This document shows positions 18,673 through 28,100 of a stretch of DNA of 64,000 nt, piece after piece. This stretch comes from an uncultured Thermoguttaceae bacterium (lineage in GTDB: Bacteria; Planctomycetota; Planctomycetia; Pirellulales; Thermoguttaceae), in NCBI GenBank assembly GCA_938084835.1, contig CALKER010000015.1:47328-111327 (forward strand), given 5' to 3'. Under the pieces are notes generated by a model that saw only the letters and a list, made by a program, of their open reading frames with translations, was not told the origin of the DNA and did not search any database. Position 1 is the first letter of the stretch; the number at the start of each line of letters is the position of its first letter. A program made the position numbers and the translations under genes.

Positions 18673-19710
18673 TTAGGCTGCCCAGAGTTTTTCCTCGGCC
18701 GTATCACTCTGTTTAAAGCCCAAAACATGATTCGGAAGCATCAAAACGCTTTCCTGCTCTATCTTTTCCACTGGTTGCAGGAAGAGCGTAAACGCCTCGC
18801 GTGTGCGGAAAAGGTCGGGAAGAAGCAACAGGTATTTAAGGGGAAATTCGTAAACAGTATGACGATGCGGTCGCCACGCCAGATCTTGCGAGCGCAACAC
18901 AAGAAACTTAGCCTCATATCCACTATGCAGAAGTTGCTGAAGTAACGAGGGCCCTCCGGCCAGACCAAGAAAGGCAGGGTGCACTTCAATAACAATATTT
19001 GGCCGATCTTCTCGAAGGGTCCGCTCTGCCCCGCGTAAGATGTGTCCCTCATAACCTTCGGTATCCATCCGCAGGAAGGAAACCCGCCTGCCCCAAAGCT
19101 CGCGAAGTTTATCCACCGTAACCGTCGGGACTACAACCTTTTTGCCACCAGTTTGGGATTCCTCAGCAAGCGTGTGCCAATTGGAAGCTGCAGAAAGGTA
19201 AAGCGCGGCCATCCCCTCCCGATCAGAGAGCGCCGCTTGAACCAATCGCACATTTGTCACTTGATTCAGCCAGATATTATGGCACAGCAGACGGAAATTC
19301 CCCGGATGTGGTTCTGCCGCCAAGATTTCACCGCTCGGCCCCACAAGGCGTGCAAGAAGAAGGGTGTAATACCCGATATTGGCTCCGATATCGAGCACGC
19401 AGTCGCCCGGTTTCACTAAGCCGGATAACAGTTGGCTTGCCAAAGGTTCATGGGTACGAAAAAATCGTAGCTCCTGAGCAATACCGCGGTCGGCGCGATC
19501 CACAAACATGGAAAAGCCGTTAACGTTCTCCACCACAAGGTATGACCGGCCGACCAACGGGGACCGCCGGAGCGGATGATGAAACCTAAAATAGATCGCT
19601 TCCGATAGACCGGAGAGGCCTTTCTTTTTAAGTAAATTAAGTAGGCGGGGAATGCGCCCAAAGGCTAGGATTTCTCCACGCCACCGCAGCCACTCAAGCC
19701 ACCTTGCCAT
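18673..19710 (-). CDS. FkbM-family methyltransferase
   Basis: A SAM-dependent methyltransferase of the FkbM type, usually acting on sugar or polyketide hydroxyls in surface glycans or secondary metabolites. SAM-binding motif I is VLDIGANIGYYTLLLA near residue 103; later motifs are AAEPHPGNFRLL, TVTVDKL and MDTEGYEGHILRGAE, then IVIEVHP, all typical. The ATG at 19710 has AGGGA seven bases upstream and is preferred over the longer open frame to 19770. Not clustered with obvious glycan genes except the ArnT-like transferase 2.3 kb away, so a surface-sugar role is only suggested. Confidence 0.88.
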   Translation of the reverse strand: MARWLEWLRWRGEILAFGRIPRLLNLLKKKGLSGLSEAIYFRFHHPLRRSPLVGRSYLVVENVNGFSMFVDRADRGIAQELRFFRTHEPLASQLLSGLVKPGDCVLDIGANIGYYTLLLARLVGPSGEILAAEPHPGNFRLLCHNIWLNQVTNVRLVQAALSDREGMAALYLSAASNWHTLAEESQTGGKKVVVPTVTVDKLRELWGRRVSFLRMDTEGYEGHILRGAERTLREDRPNIVIEVHPAFLGLAGGPSLLQQLLHSGYEAKFLVLRSQDLAWRPHRHTVYEFPLKYLLLLPDLFRTREAFTLFLQPVEKIEQESVLMLPNHVLGFKQSDTAEEKLWAA

Positions 19711-21288
19711 ACTCGGATCCCTGTAACAAAAAGAGCCTCTGATCATCCAGAAAAATTCCGACCCGATCAAAATTACAAATGGCCGGTCGGATGTTTCGTG
19801 TTTTTGGTCCAGAATTCAACCGTTATGAAAGTCAACGCCCAAAAGGAAAAAGTCGTTCTGACCTGCCTCTCTCCGCCTGAGAAAGAATCCGGGAAGAGTG
19901 AAGATCGGTAAGCCAAAAACCCCCTCCTTGCAGCGGCACACGGCCGTCTTAAGCTCACAGCCTGGGTTGGACTCGGGGTGTGGAGAGTTCCACACTCCGC
20001 CAGCAGTTGAATGGCCCTTGCCGCCGCATTTTCCAAACCACACTCATGAAAGGCAATGGCAAATTTCGCCCACTACCAACGCGACGGATTACAAATCCGA
20101 ACCTTGGGCGTAAAAATGTGCATAAAAAGCAGAGAGACTTCACGTCTCCTGATCAGCGCAGCCACTCTCTTAATTAGGAGTCGGAGCTGCAATTTCGGCC
20201 ATTCTGGTGACCGCCGACACATCGCCAATCCCGAGCCGGAGGAGCAGTATCCTGCCACCATTTCTCTGGAATGGCATGGGAATAAACCGTACCTAAACGC
20301 GGCCAGAGAATCCCCGGACAAAAGCGGCAATTCACCGGGCCACCCCGTCCGAATACCATGGTGAGTAGCCGCGTGGGCCACAGACAGAAAGAACTCAAAC
20401 TCGGTTCTTGGCGTGAAAACATCTTCGGTCGGCACCTCGCAATTTCCCTCTCCTTCGCAGCGAATGTGAAGTAAGGAGACCCTATACCGCGAAGCGAATT
20501 CAAAGCAAAGTGAAGACTTGGAGCGCAAGCCGCATCCCCCCTTTTGAGGGATAAAATTAAAATTTCGTCATTTTTCGTGCGAAAGATATACCGCCTGGTT
20601 GTTGACTTGGCGCCTAAGACGAGCATCACCACTATACCAAATCGATTTCCCTGGTAGCCTTTCGGCCATGTTAAAACAGATAAGGTAGGGTCACGTGGTA
20701 ATCTCGAATAAACGAATTCCACCTTCTCACGATAATCATGGGGAGCGCGAGTCATTAATACCATACCCACGTGAATTTAGCACCGAACCTTCGGTTGCGA
20801 CTCATTTCCGTCTACCAAATCTTCCGTCCCGATTTATTTCTAGCTCTCCTGGTATCTTCCCGAGACCTCAGCCCCCGTGAGTGTGTGGGCGGAAGCTCGA
20901 CAAAAGAGGTCCAAATAAACCAGAAAGTTCCGTACGAGGGGTAGGGTGTCGCTCCTCGGACAGCACCTCCCGCGCCGTCAAGCTTGATGCGTGAAACTTG
21001 CTGCGTACAAGAGGATTATTGCCCTACTGCAAGTCAGGACCTCCCGCGCTATGAAGCTCGACGAACCATCCGAAAACAGGATAATTAAGCGCAACTGACT
21101 CATACCTGATTTTGAGAAGCATCGGCCGCGATAATTGTTAGCTGACTAGTTTGGCTCTGTGGAGATTCAGGGCCGAGCTCTCTCCGCCGAAGAAGGGGCT
21201 TTTCCGAAGAACAATCCTTCGGAAGCCTCGCGAGTGAATCATTTTGCAAAGAGTAGAGCGGTTTTATCTCCGACAGGAAGACAGGGCT
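19711..21288. other. Long gene-free region
   Basis: 1578 bp between divergent FkbM and nitroreductase genes. Two loosely similar segments, each beginning ACCTCCCGCGC and followed by AAGCT(T/C)GA(T/C)G, start at about 20965 and 21039. Longest leftward open frame (20174-20770) has no recognisable domain and an atypical composition; not called. Confidence 0.5.
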
Positions 21289-22065
21289 ATGTCAAGCAAA
21301 CCACCGCACAATTTCCAAGTTGCCCACTTTCGCTATTTCCTCAAAGATTCCATCAGGCAGGAGATTGATTTTTCCCAAACGCCCCAGGCTCGGGGATACG
21401 CGCCGCCGCCGCTTGAGAAACCTTTTGATCCCAATGCGAAACGGCTGGATTTGGTACCTCCGGGAAAATGGCCGGCTATACGAAGCGTCGCGCTCGAGGC
21501 GGCAATTGCTCGCCGCGAAAGCCGGCGCGAGTACACCCGCGACCCTCTCACCCTGGAAGAGCTTTCATTCCTTCTCTGGGCCACCCAAGGCATAAGAGCC
21601 CGGCTCAACTCTGGGACTGCGCTCCGAACCGTGCCCTCGGCCGGGGCGCGCCACGCGATTGAGACCTACCTTGTGGTCTTTCGAATTACCGACCTGGAAG
21701 AAGGTGTATACCGCTATCTCCCCGTGGAGCACCAGCTTCTATGGGAATTCTCGGAGCCTGACCTCCGCAGCAAGTTGATCGATGCCGTGCTGAACCAACG
21801 TTTTGTTGGCGAGGCCGCTGTCGTCTTTGTGTGGACGACTATTCCTTACCGGGCAGAATGGCGTTATCACCTGGCCGCACACAAAGCGATCGCATTGGAC
21901 GCCGGACATGTATGCCAAAACCTCTATCTAGCCTGTGAAGCAATCGAGGCTGGCACCTGCGCGGTCGCCGCTTACCATCAGGAAAAAATGGACAGGCTCC
22001 TCCGCGTGGATGGCGAAGACGAGTTTGTGATCTATTTGGCGCCGGTCGGAAAACGTGGCAGGTAA
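21289..22065 (+). CDS. Nitroreductase-family oxidoreductase (SagB/ThcOx type)
   Basis: A 258-aa FMN-dependent oxidoreductase of the nitroreductase superfamily, SagB/ThcOx subgroup. Visible: ALEAAIARRESRREYTRDPLTLEELSFLLWATQGI with the FMN-contacting RxSxR region, RTVPSAGARHAIETYLVV, and the C-terminal ALDAGHVCQNLYLACEAIEAGTCAVAAYHQEKMDRLL. SagB-type enzymes often oxidise azolines in peptides, but many stand-alone members reduce other substrates and no YcaO or precursor gene is near, so the substrate is unknown. Start: ATG at 21289, with AGGAAG eight bases upstream. Confidence 0.85.
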   Translation: MSSKPPHNFQVAHFRYFLKDSIRQEIDFSQTPQARGYAPPPLEKPFDPNAKRLDLVPPGKWPAIRSVALEAAIARRESRREYTRDPLTLEELSFLLWATQGIRARLNSGTALRTVPSAGARHAIETYLVVFRITDLEEGVYRYLPVEHQLLWEFSEPDLRSKLIDAVLNQRFVGEAAVVFVWTTIPYRAEWRYHLAAHKAIALDAGHVCQNLYLACEAIEAGTCAVAAYHQEKMDRLLRVDGEDEFVIYLAPVGKRGR

Positions 22066-22348
22066 GAAGCAAGCTTTGACGGGCAGGAGATAGATCTCGT
22101 CTACAACCGGCGGAGGTTGGAGCATGTGAGACTATCTGGCGGGGGTTTTCCCGACTTCTAAGCTCCTTTCCCTCAGGGCGTCAAGCTAGCGCGAAGCTAA
22201 GTGAGAGTGCCGGTCACCCGCGTGCCGTGCGACGCGCGCCGGAGCTTCGCCGCACCCGATCAAATCAGACGCATGGGATCAAATCGTTGGTCAACTTCCG
22301 TCCCTACTGTGCGCGCTTTAAGACCCTATTAATTGCAAGAAAAGTCCC

Positions 22349-23542
22349 TCACGTCCCCGTCCGGGGAGGAAGTTTCGTGCGGTCGTTGGCTCCCGCCGGA
22401 TGAAGGAGATCGCGGTTAATTCCCTCGGTAGGAGAAAGGTCTGACACATCGAGAAGCCAGATGTGATTAGTGCGACTTCTGTCGTCCCCTGCGGTGAAAA
22501 GTATCCACTTGCGATCAGGCGTCAGTTGCGGGTGGAAATGGGCCTTTTGCCCAGCCCCAAAAGTAGGCCAGTCGCCTGTGAGTTCCAACCATTGACCGGT
22601 TCCATCGCTTTTCAATCGCTGTAAGAAGAACAATCGATGATGCTCGAAGCGGTCCGGCCCGGTAGAACTTTCAAAAAACCACATTATTCCCAGTGGATCC
22701 CGCCCTGTGTGAACGTACTTCATTTCCGGAGCTAAACTGAATTCAAACCGGGCATGGCGGAAAGGGTCGTAAAGACCCGCAGCATGAATTTCGGGCACTT
22801 CATAAACTATGCCGAGCTCGGTGACCTGACAATGTATGGGATGCCCCACAGCCCCTGGATCATTGTCCCGCAACAACTCTACCCGACCCGTATCGGCGTG
22901 GACAAATAGCATGCCCGGGTGGTCAGCAGGGTGCGTAACAACGAAATGTTGTTCATCATAAGCAGTTACATGAAAGATAGCGCTATCGATGGTGGCAAGT
23001 CGCTGAATGGCTCCCGTGTCGAAGTCGTACATTTCAAGCGCCGCACCACGGCAAGGCTTGCCCCAAATTGCGCCCTGAGGTGTATGAATGTACACAAAGT
23101 AGCGGCCGCTCGGCGTGCAGCAATTTTGACCGTAGGCCTCGCGCATGGGCGGGAGGCTGAAAAGTAAGCGATCCTCAAATGTCAGAATATTGACGGCATG
23201 AACATGAGGACCGTCAAAGTATATCACCTCGCCCCGCGATAGGTTGAGCACACTGCGATGATCAAGCACGCCGCGCCCCGCATCAGTACACCATGGGCGC
23301 CATTGAGTGTCCGGCCATGAGGCAAACGTAAGCTGGCGACTTTCGCCCGTAGCTAAATCAAGCCGCCACAACTGCACTTCGCCTCCCGCAGCACGATGGT
23401 AAACCAGAAACCTCCCATCTTGGGTAAGGCTGGGAACGTAAAAGTAAAGTGGATAGGTAAACCCCTCCCCTTCCGTAAGCTGCACAGCAAGACGTCCCGT
23501 CCCTGGTGCCTGTTGCCGACGAAAACCATTCCACAGGTTCAT
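22349..23542 (-). CDS. Beta-propeller protein, oligogalacturonate-lyase-like (PL22/TolB-like)
   Basis: A 397-aa protein of the oligogalacturonate lyase/TolB-like seven-bladed propeller type. Repeated blade motifs include FYVPSLTQDGRFLVYHR, CCTPSGRYFVYIHT and HFHPQLTPDRKWILFTAGD, and residues such as HFHPQLTPD match the metal-site region of PL22 lyases. No signal peptide is seen, so it is probably cytoplasmic, as PL22 enzymes are. The ATG at 23542 has TAGGAGG eight bases upstream; the frame stays open to 23857, but that extension is not protein-like. Whether it is an active lyase is uncertain. Confidence 0.78.
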   Translation of the reverse strand: MNLWNGFRRQQAPGTGRLAVQLTEGEGFTYPLYFYVPSLTQDGRFLVYHRAAGGEVQLWRLDLATGESRQLTFASWPDTQWRPWCTDAGRGVLDHRSVLNLSRGEVIYFDGPHVHAVNILTFEDRLLFSLPPMREAYGQNCCTPSGRYFVYIHTPQGAIWGKPCRGAALEMYDFDTGAIQRLATIDSAIFHVTAYDEQHFVVTHPADHPGMLFVHADTGRVELLRDNDPGAVGHPIHCQVTELGIVYEVPEIHAAGLYDPFRHARFEFSLAPEMKYVHTGRDPLGIMWFFESSTGPDRFEHHRLFFLQRLKSDGTGQWLELTGDWPTFGAGQKAHFHPQLTPDRKWILFTAGDDRSRTNHIWLLDVSDLSPTEGINRDLLHPAGANDRTKLPPRTGT

Positions 23543-23999
23543 GCTGGGGCCTCCTACCAACCGAACGCCCACAAGAGATGGTCGACTTTTGCTGTCCCTG
23601 TCTCCGGAAACTTCACAGGGATAAAGGACTACCCTAATGGTAGCCCGGCGTTTACTACGCACTGCGAAGGCGCTTGCCTCATCCACGTCGGTGCCCCCGA
23701 ATAACCTCCTCCCGGTTACTCGTGGGCAAGGCTGTTTGGAAAGCCCATCTGGAGCATCAACCGGTATTTTCCGCCTGGTCGCCTTAGTCGCCGAAGGAAG
23801 ACCACCTCGGTACGTCCCACAATTCGAGCTAGCCCGGAGACAGCCGTCGTTCCGCAATTCGCGAGTGGAAGGGCCTCATCTGTTTTGCCTTTTCCTTCAA
23901 TTTCCCCGCAAAAAACGGAACCTTAGCGCGTGACCAGCACTTGAACCGGCAGCAGCGTCAAAAATGTCAGGACGATTCACCGACCGTTTTGGTACAAGC
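23543..23999. other. Intergenic region, nothing recognised
   Basis: 457 bp upstream of the beta-propeller gene and downstream of the HEPN gene. Only the strong Shine-Dalgarno of the propeller gene was noted. Confidence 0.5.
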
Positions 24000-24428
24000 T
24001 CACACCGGCTTGATCGGCTGCAGAACTTCCGGCGGCAAGTGTTGCCTAATTTGATCGCGGACCCGCCAAGCCAGCTTCACAGCCAAAGTGGCTTCCTCAA
24101 GGGTGATTGGTTCGTAATTTCCGGGATAGCGGGTCTGAGTGGCATAGTCCGTCAAAGCTCCCTGCTCTTCCACGGTCATCTGAGGCCGGTCAGCAACCGG
24201 CAAAAACCGCACCAATCTTTCGATGTCGTGAATTCGCGGAAACTTGATTCCCCGGACGATCAAAAGAGCCTTTAGATACTTTTCCACTGCCTGTTGACAG
24301 TGAAAGCAAATCGTGTCTGTGGGTGCCTCCTCCCCAAGGGTAAGCACGTGGGTAGCCGTCTTAAGATCATTCTCCGCCTTCTGAACCCACTCGCGGGCCA
24401 CCTGAAAAGCTTTTGGATGGTCGCGCAT
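24000..24428 (-). CDS. HEPN-domain protein
   Basis: A 142-aa all-helical HEPN protein. Family signs: AREWVQKAENDLKTATHVL at the N-terminus, FHCQQAVEKYLKALLIVRGIKFPRIHDIERLV in the middle and TQTRYPGNYEPITLEEA near the end. HEPN proteins paired with MNT nucleotidyltransferases form toxin-antitoxin-like systems, in which HEPN can be an RNase. Here a clean RX4-6H RNase motif is not visible; the RYPG form belongs to a HEPN subgroup whose activity is less clear. It overlaps the end of the MNT gene by 62 bp and is the downstream gene of the pair. Confidence 0.88.
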   Translation of the reverse strand: MRDHPKAFQVAREWVQKAENDLKTATHVLTLGEEAPTDTICFHCQQAVEKYLKALLIVRGIKFPRIHDIERLVRFLPVADRPQMTVEEQGALTDYATQTRYPGNYEPITLEEATLAVKLAWRVRDQIRQHLPPEVLQPIKPV

Positions 24429-24771
24429 AGAGAACTTTACCCTCTTGGGCTGCCGGGTATTCCAGTGTGCCTATCACGTGTTGCCGCCAGGCAAAATCCT
24501 CGGGCGTTGTGACGAAAACGTCCTTGGCGAAAGGCAAATCTGCCAAAAGTCGGCGTATTGCAACACGAACTTCCCGTGCCGAACCAGCAAAGCTCATAAC
24601 CACAAGAAGATCAAAATCACTATCGTGCTGGGCGTCCCCCCGGGCCCGAGAGCCGAAAAGAATAACCTTCTCCGGATCGAAATGGGTGACGATGCGCTCG
24701 ACAATCGCAGCGAGATACTTTTGGGCCGCGTCCTCGTAATTTGACACTGGTTCATCCCCACCGTCACTCAT
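24367..24771 (-). CDS. MNT-type minimal nucleotidyltransferase
   Basis: A 134-aa minimal nucleotidyltransferase of the MntA type. The signature GSRARGDAQHDSDFDLLVV gives the GSx10DxD metal-binding motif around residues 42-57, and KDVFVTT may supply the third carboxylate. MNT partners can AMPylate and silence their HEPN toxin. The gene starts with ATG at 24771 and its 3' end overlaps the HEPN gene by 62 bp, so the two are surely co-expressed. The last 20 residues, encoded in the overlap, look unconserved. Confidence 0.88.
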   Translation of the reverse strand: MSDGGDEPVSNYEDAAQKYLAAIVERIVTHFDPEKVILFGSRARGDAQHDSDFDLLVVMSFAGSAREVRVAIRRLLADLPFAKDVFVTTPEDFAWRQHVIGTLEYPAAQEGKVLYARPSKSFSGGPRVGSEGGE

Positions 24772-25171
24772 CGTCGGTCGCCCATGACTGCGATCGTTGT
24801 TTCCACCGCATGTCCCCGCTTCATCAAAAATCCCTGGAAAGTCTCAACGATCCCCAAGTACATAAGTTGCTTAAGTCTTTTCTGTCCACCCGGTAGCACA
24901 TCTTAAGCGACCACTTTAACCACATCCTCCTTAATCTTATCGTGGAAGGATGCCTTCGGTTAGGCCGAGCCGCGGTTTTCCCCAGCTTTCAAGCCGGGCG
25001 CCTGAATGTGCCCGCCGAAGCAACCGGTTAGCTCAGACCACCGGCCCCTCACAGGCAGGAGCCCCGGAACCAAACATCGCGACCTTACACAATAGGCTAT
25101 TTATCCCGTCCGAATAGCGGGCTTGACTTTAAACTCGCCTAACCCTTGGCTAACCCTAAACCTGGAGTTGG
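24772..25171. other. Intergenic region, nothing recognised
   Basis: 400 bp between the MNT gene and the end of the giant leftward gene. No ORF or clear element. Confidence 0.5.
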
Positions 25172-28100
25172 CTACCTTGCCACCGCCAGCATATACCCGC
25201 GAGTGACAACTCCGGCAATGGCTGCGCCAAGCATCACCAAGAAACCGATGATGCTCGGTTGAAGCCACAGCCACCACGCTAGGCCGAAAGCCGCAAGCCA
25301 CAATAAAGGCCACCGGCGAAGACTTCCCACCAATTTGCTTCGAATCCGGCCAACGAAGGCCACAACTCCGCAAGCACCCACCAGCAGCCACACCAAACCG
25401 GCAGTAACAAAGCCTGGTCCCCAACTTGTTGCCACCACTAGGACAACGGCATTCCCGCTTTTCGGATCTACCCACGAATAGTAAAGTGGCCCTAAATCTT
25501 GTCGAAGATGCGGCAGATTCTCCAAAGCCGTTGACCACCGGGATGAGGCGGCAAGGCGAGTAACCGAGGTGGAAACTGGCCAGAAATTCAAAAGCTTTTC
25601 CACTTCCCGGCGAAGTATGAGATAGTCCCGGTCCGCATCGCTTGTCCCCCCGTCGCTTGCCGCGGCCACCTGGAGAAACTCCGCTTGTGCCCCCTCCCAT
25701 ACTGCTTGCCACATTTTCTTCCAGAAGTGATCTTGCGACACCAAAGCTGGCAATTCGGCGGTGGCGATCCGCAAGATGCCAACCAAGGATCGGAGGCGCT
25801 CTAAGGCGGCCGTTTTGGGCGACAAGGCTTCCAACGGGGCACCCCAGTCCTCCCCCGAAAAAACTTCAAGCCTGGCATCGACAGTGGGAGGCGCAACCAT
25901 CCACAAAGTCTCACGAACGCGGCCTCGCCGAAAAGAGGGAATCTCCACCCGGTAGCGGCATCCAAACCACCACAGGGGTTTCACCTCGGTTTTGGCTTCC
26001 ACGATCAACGTTAACACTGTGGGTAGGACCGGGTGCGGCAGGCATACCTGCCATGGAGCTTCATAGGAGGCTGCCGGCCTCACATAACCACCGGGCAGAT
26101 CCCAGGCAAGTACTGTTACGCCTGTCGGCATGTCCAACAAAAGCACATCGTTGCCCACCGGGTCGACATCCCACTGAACAACTGCTACAAACCGCCCATC
26201 GCGACCGAGAATTCCCCTCACGAAAGTGGATCGTACCAGTGGCTCTCCCCGGCTGACAAGAATTACTAAGCGCGATAGGCCGGGGTCCACTTGGAAGCAG
26301 CGATAGTCGCTTGGCGAGAACAATTCGGCGATTTCCCGTGGCATCTGGGTCTCGAAGAGTCCCTCAGCACCCGCCTTGGGCAACTCGTAATCAACAGCGT
26401 GAGAAACCAAAAAGTAATGTTCGGTCGTCTCCGCGGCCAGAAGCTTCACAATAGGAACCTGCACCATTCGCACGCCCGGGGCACTCAACCGCCCCAACCG
26501 GACCACCCGAGACCCCGTGAAAGGCCGCTGAAATTCAATCTGGGCGACGATCTCCTCGCCGGCTTCAGGTACATTCGACGAACCCCCCTGCCGGGATTCC
26601 ACACCCTCCTTGGACTTTGTCCGGTTTGGCTCCTGAATCTTGCCTTCCCCAAATGGGACGGGGGAAGAACCTCCGCCGAGCAAGGCAGGTGAAATACTCT
26701 CCGTTGACGAAGAGTCTTGCTGATTAATAACACGAAACTCCCCCGAGGGATCGACCACCGGCGAGCCCACAGCCCACCGCGGCAATTTTACGAAAAGACG
26801 ACTCACACTTCCGTCAGAGGCCTCCACAAGCCAGACGACCTCGGCCGACCATCCTTCTCTTCCCCTCTCGAGCCGGGTGACCTGACGCGCCATAATCCGC
26901 GGACAGTCCAAGCTGGCTCTGTACTGGACATGGGCTTCCTGCCCTCTTTCTAGCTCCAGAGATCCCAGAAACCGTCCCTCATCCGGCAGAGGTAAGGGGG
27001 TTAAAGGCTGCGGCTGAAGGGGAACACCTGGCTTCAGGCTCAAAACCACTCCGAAGGCACTCCACAGGTCAACACGGAGGGGTTCAATACCCGGGCGGAT
27101 AAGCCGAATCACCGGCAGCGACAGGGGCTCTCCGGTTCTTAACAAGCAGGTTCCTAGCACACGCAGTCGGTGACCTGAGAGCAAAACCGGACTTAACTCC
27201 AAAACCAACATTTCCGGAGAAGCACGAAAGAAACTGATAGAACCCGACGTATCGGAATCCTCTACTTCCACCCCGTCCACCACGAAGTCTGGTGGAATTG
27301 TGAGCGCATATTGAACGATGGGTTCATTTTGCATTTCCACTTGGGCGACATATTGCAGCCGGACCTGCGCCGTTTCAAAAAACAATTGGAGGTACTCTTT
27401 TGCCGAGAATTTGCCCGGCAGACGCCGAACCCAGAAGGCCGTGCTTCCCCCAGGAGCAATTCCCCAAACCGCCGCTAAGTTGGGAACGACCTCACCCCAG
27501 GCCTCTACAAACGCCGAGGGTGTTACCACCACGGTTTTTGTAAGATCCACCGGCTGAATCTGAATCGGAGGAGAAGCCACAAATCCCACCCACCACACGG
27601 ACACTGGCACTTGAGAAAACCGCACAAACGGTAAGAAAAGCTGCCCCACAAAATCCTCCTGCCGATGGACAAACCGCAGCGGAGCCAAAAGACGGCTCCC
27701 TGGCCCGACGGTGGTTTGCCACCGATAAAAACGTGGCGCTTCGCCGTAGCTTTGAAAAATCGGCACCGCGGCTCCCTCGCTTTCTGGCGCAAGCCGCCAG
27801 GCGGGATCCAGTTCGAAATCAACGCTAGGCAGCCCTCCTGCCGATTCGCCGAACCGAAGTGCAAGGTCGGCGGTAATACCATCTGGACCAACAGAAAGAA
27901 GCATGAGCGCCCGGACCTCGGTAGGGAGAAACGTTTCTTCGTTTACAGACCAGCGCAAAAGAAGTTCATCAACAGGCCCGAGAAGTGCTTCTGTCGCTCC
28001 TAAGTTAACGTTTCGCACCACCGGCCCGGTGGTTTTGACCACCTCAACCGCCGGGGCTCCCGCCGACGCGAAAAGCTGGAAGAGGGCGCCCGGCACAGCG

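Noticed and set aside
20174..20770. Leftward 198-codon frame in the 1.6-kb gap
   Set aside because: No recognisable motif, no Shine-Dalgarno, composition unlike neighbouring proteins.
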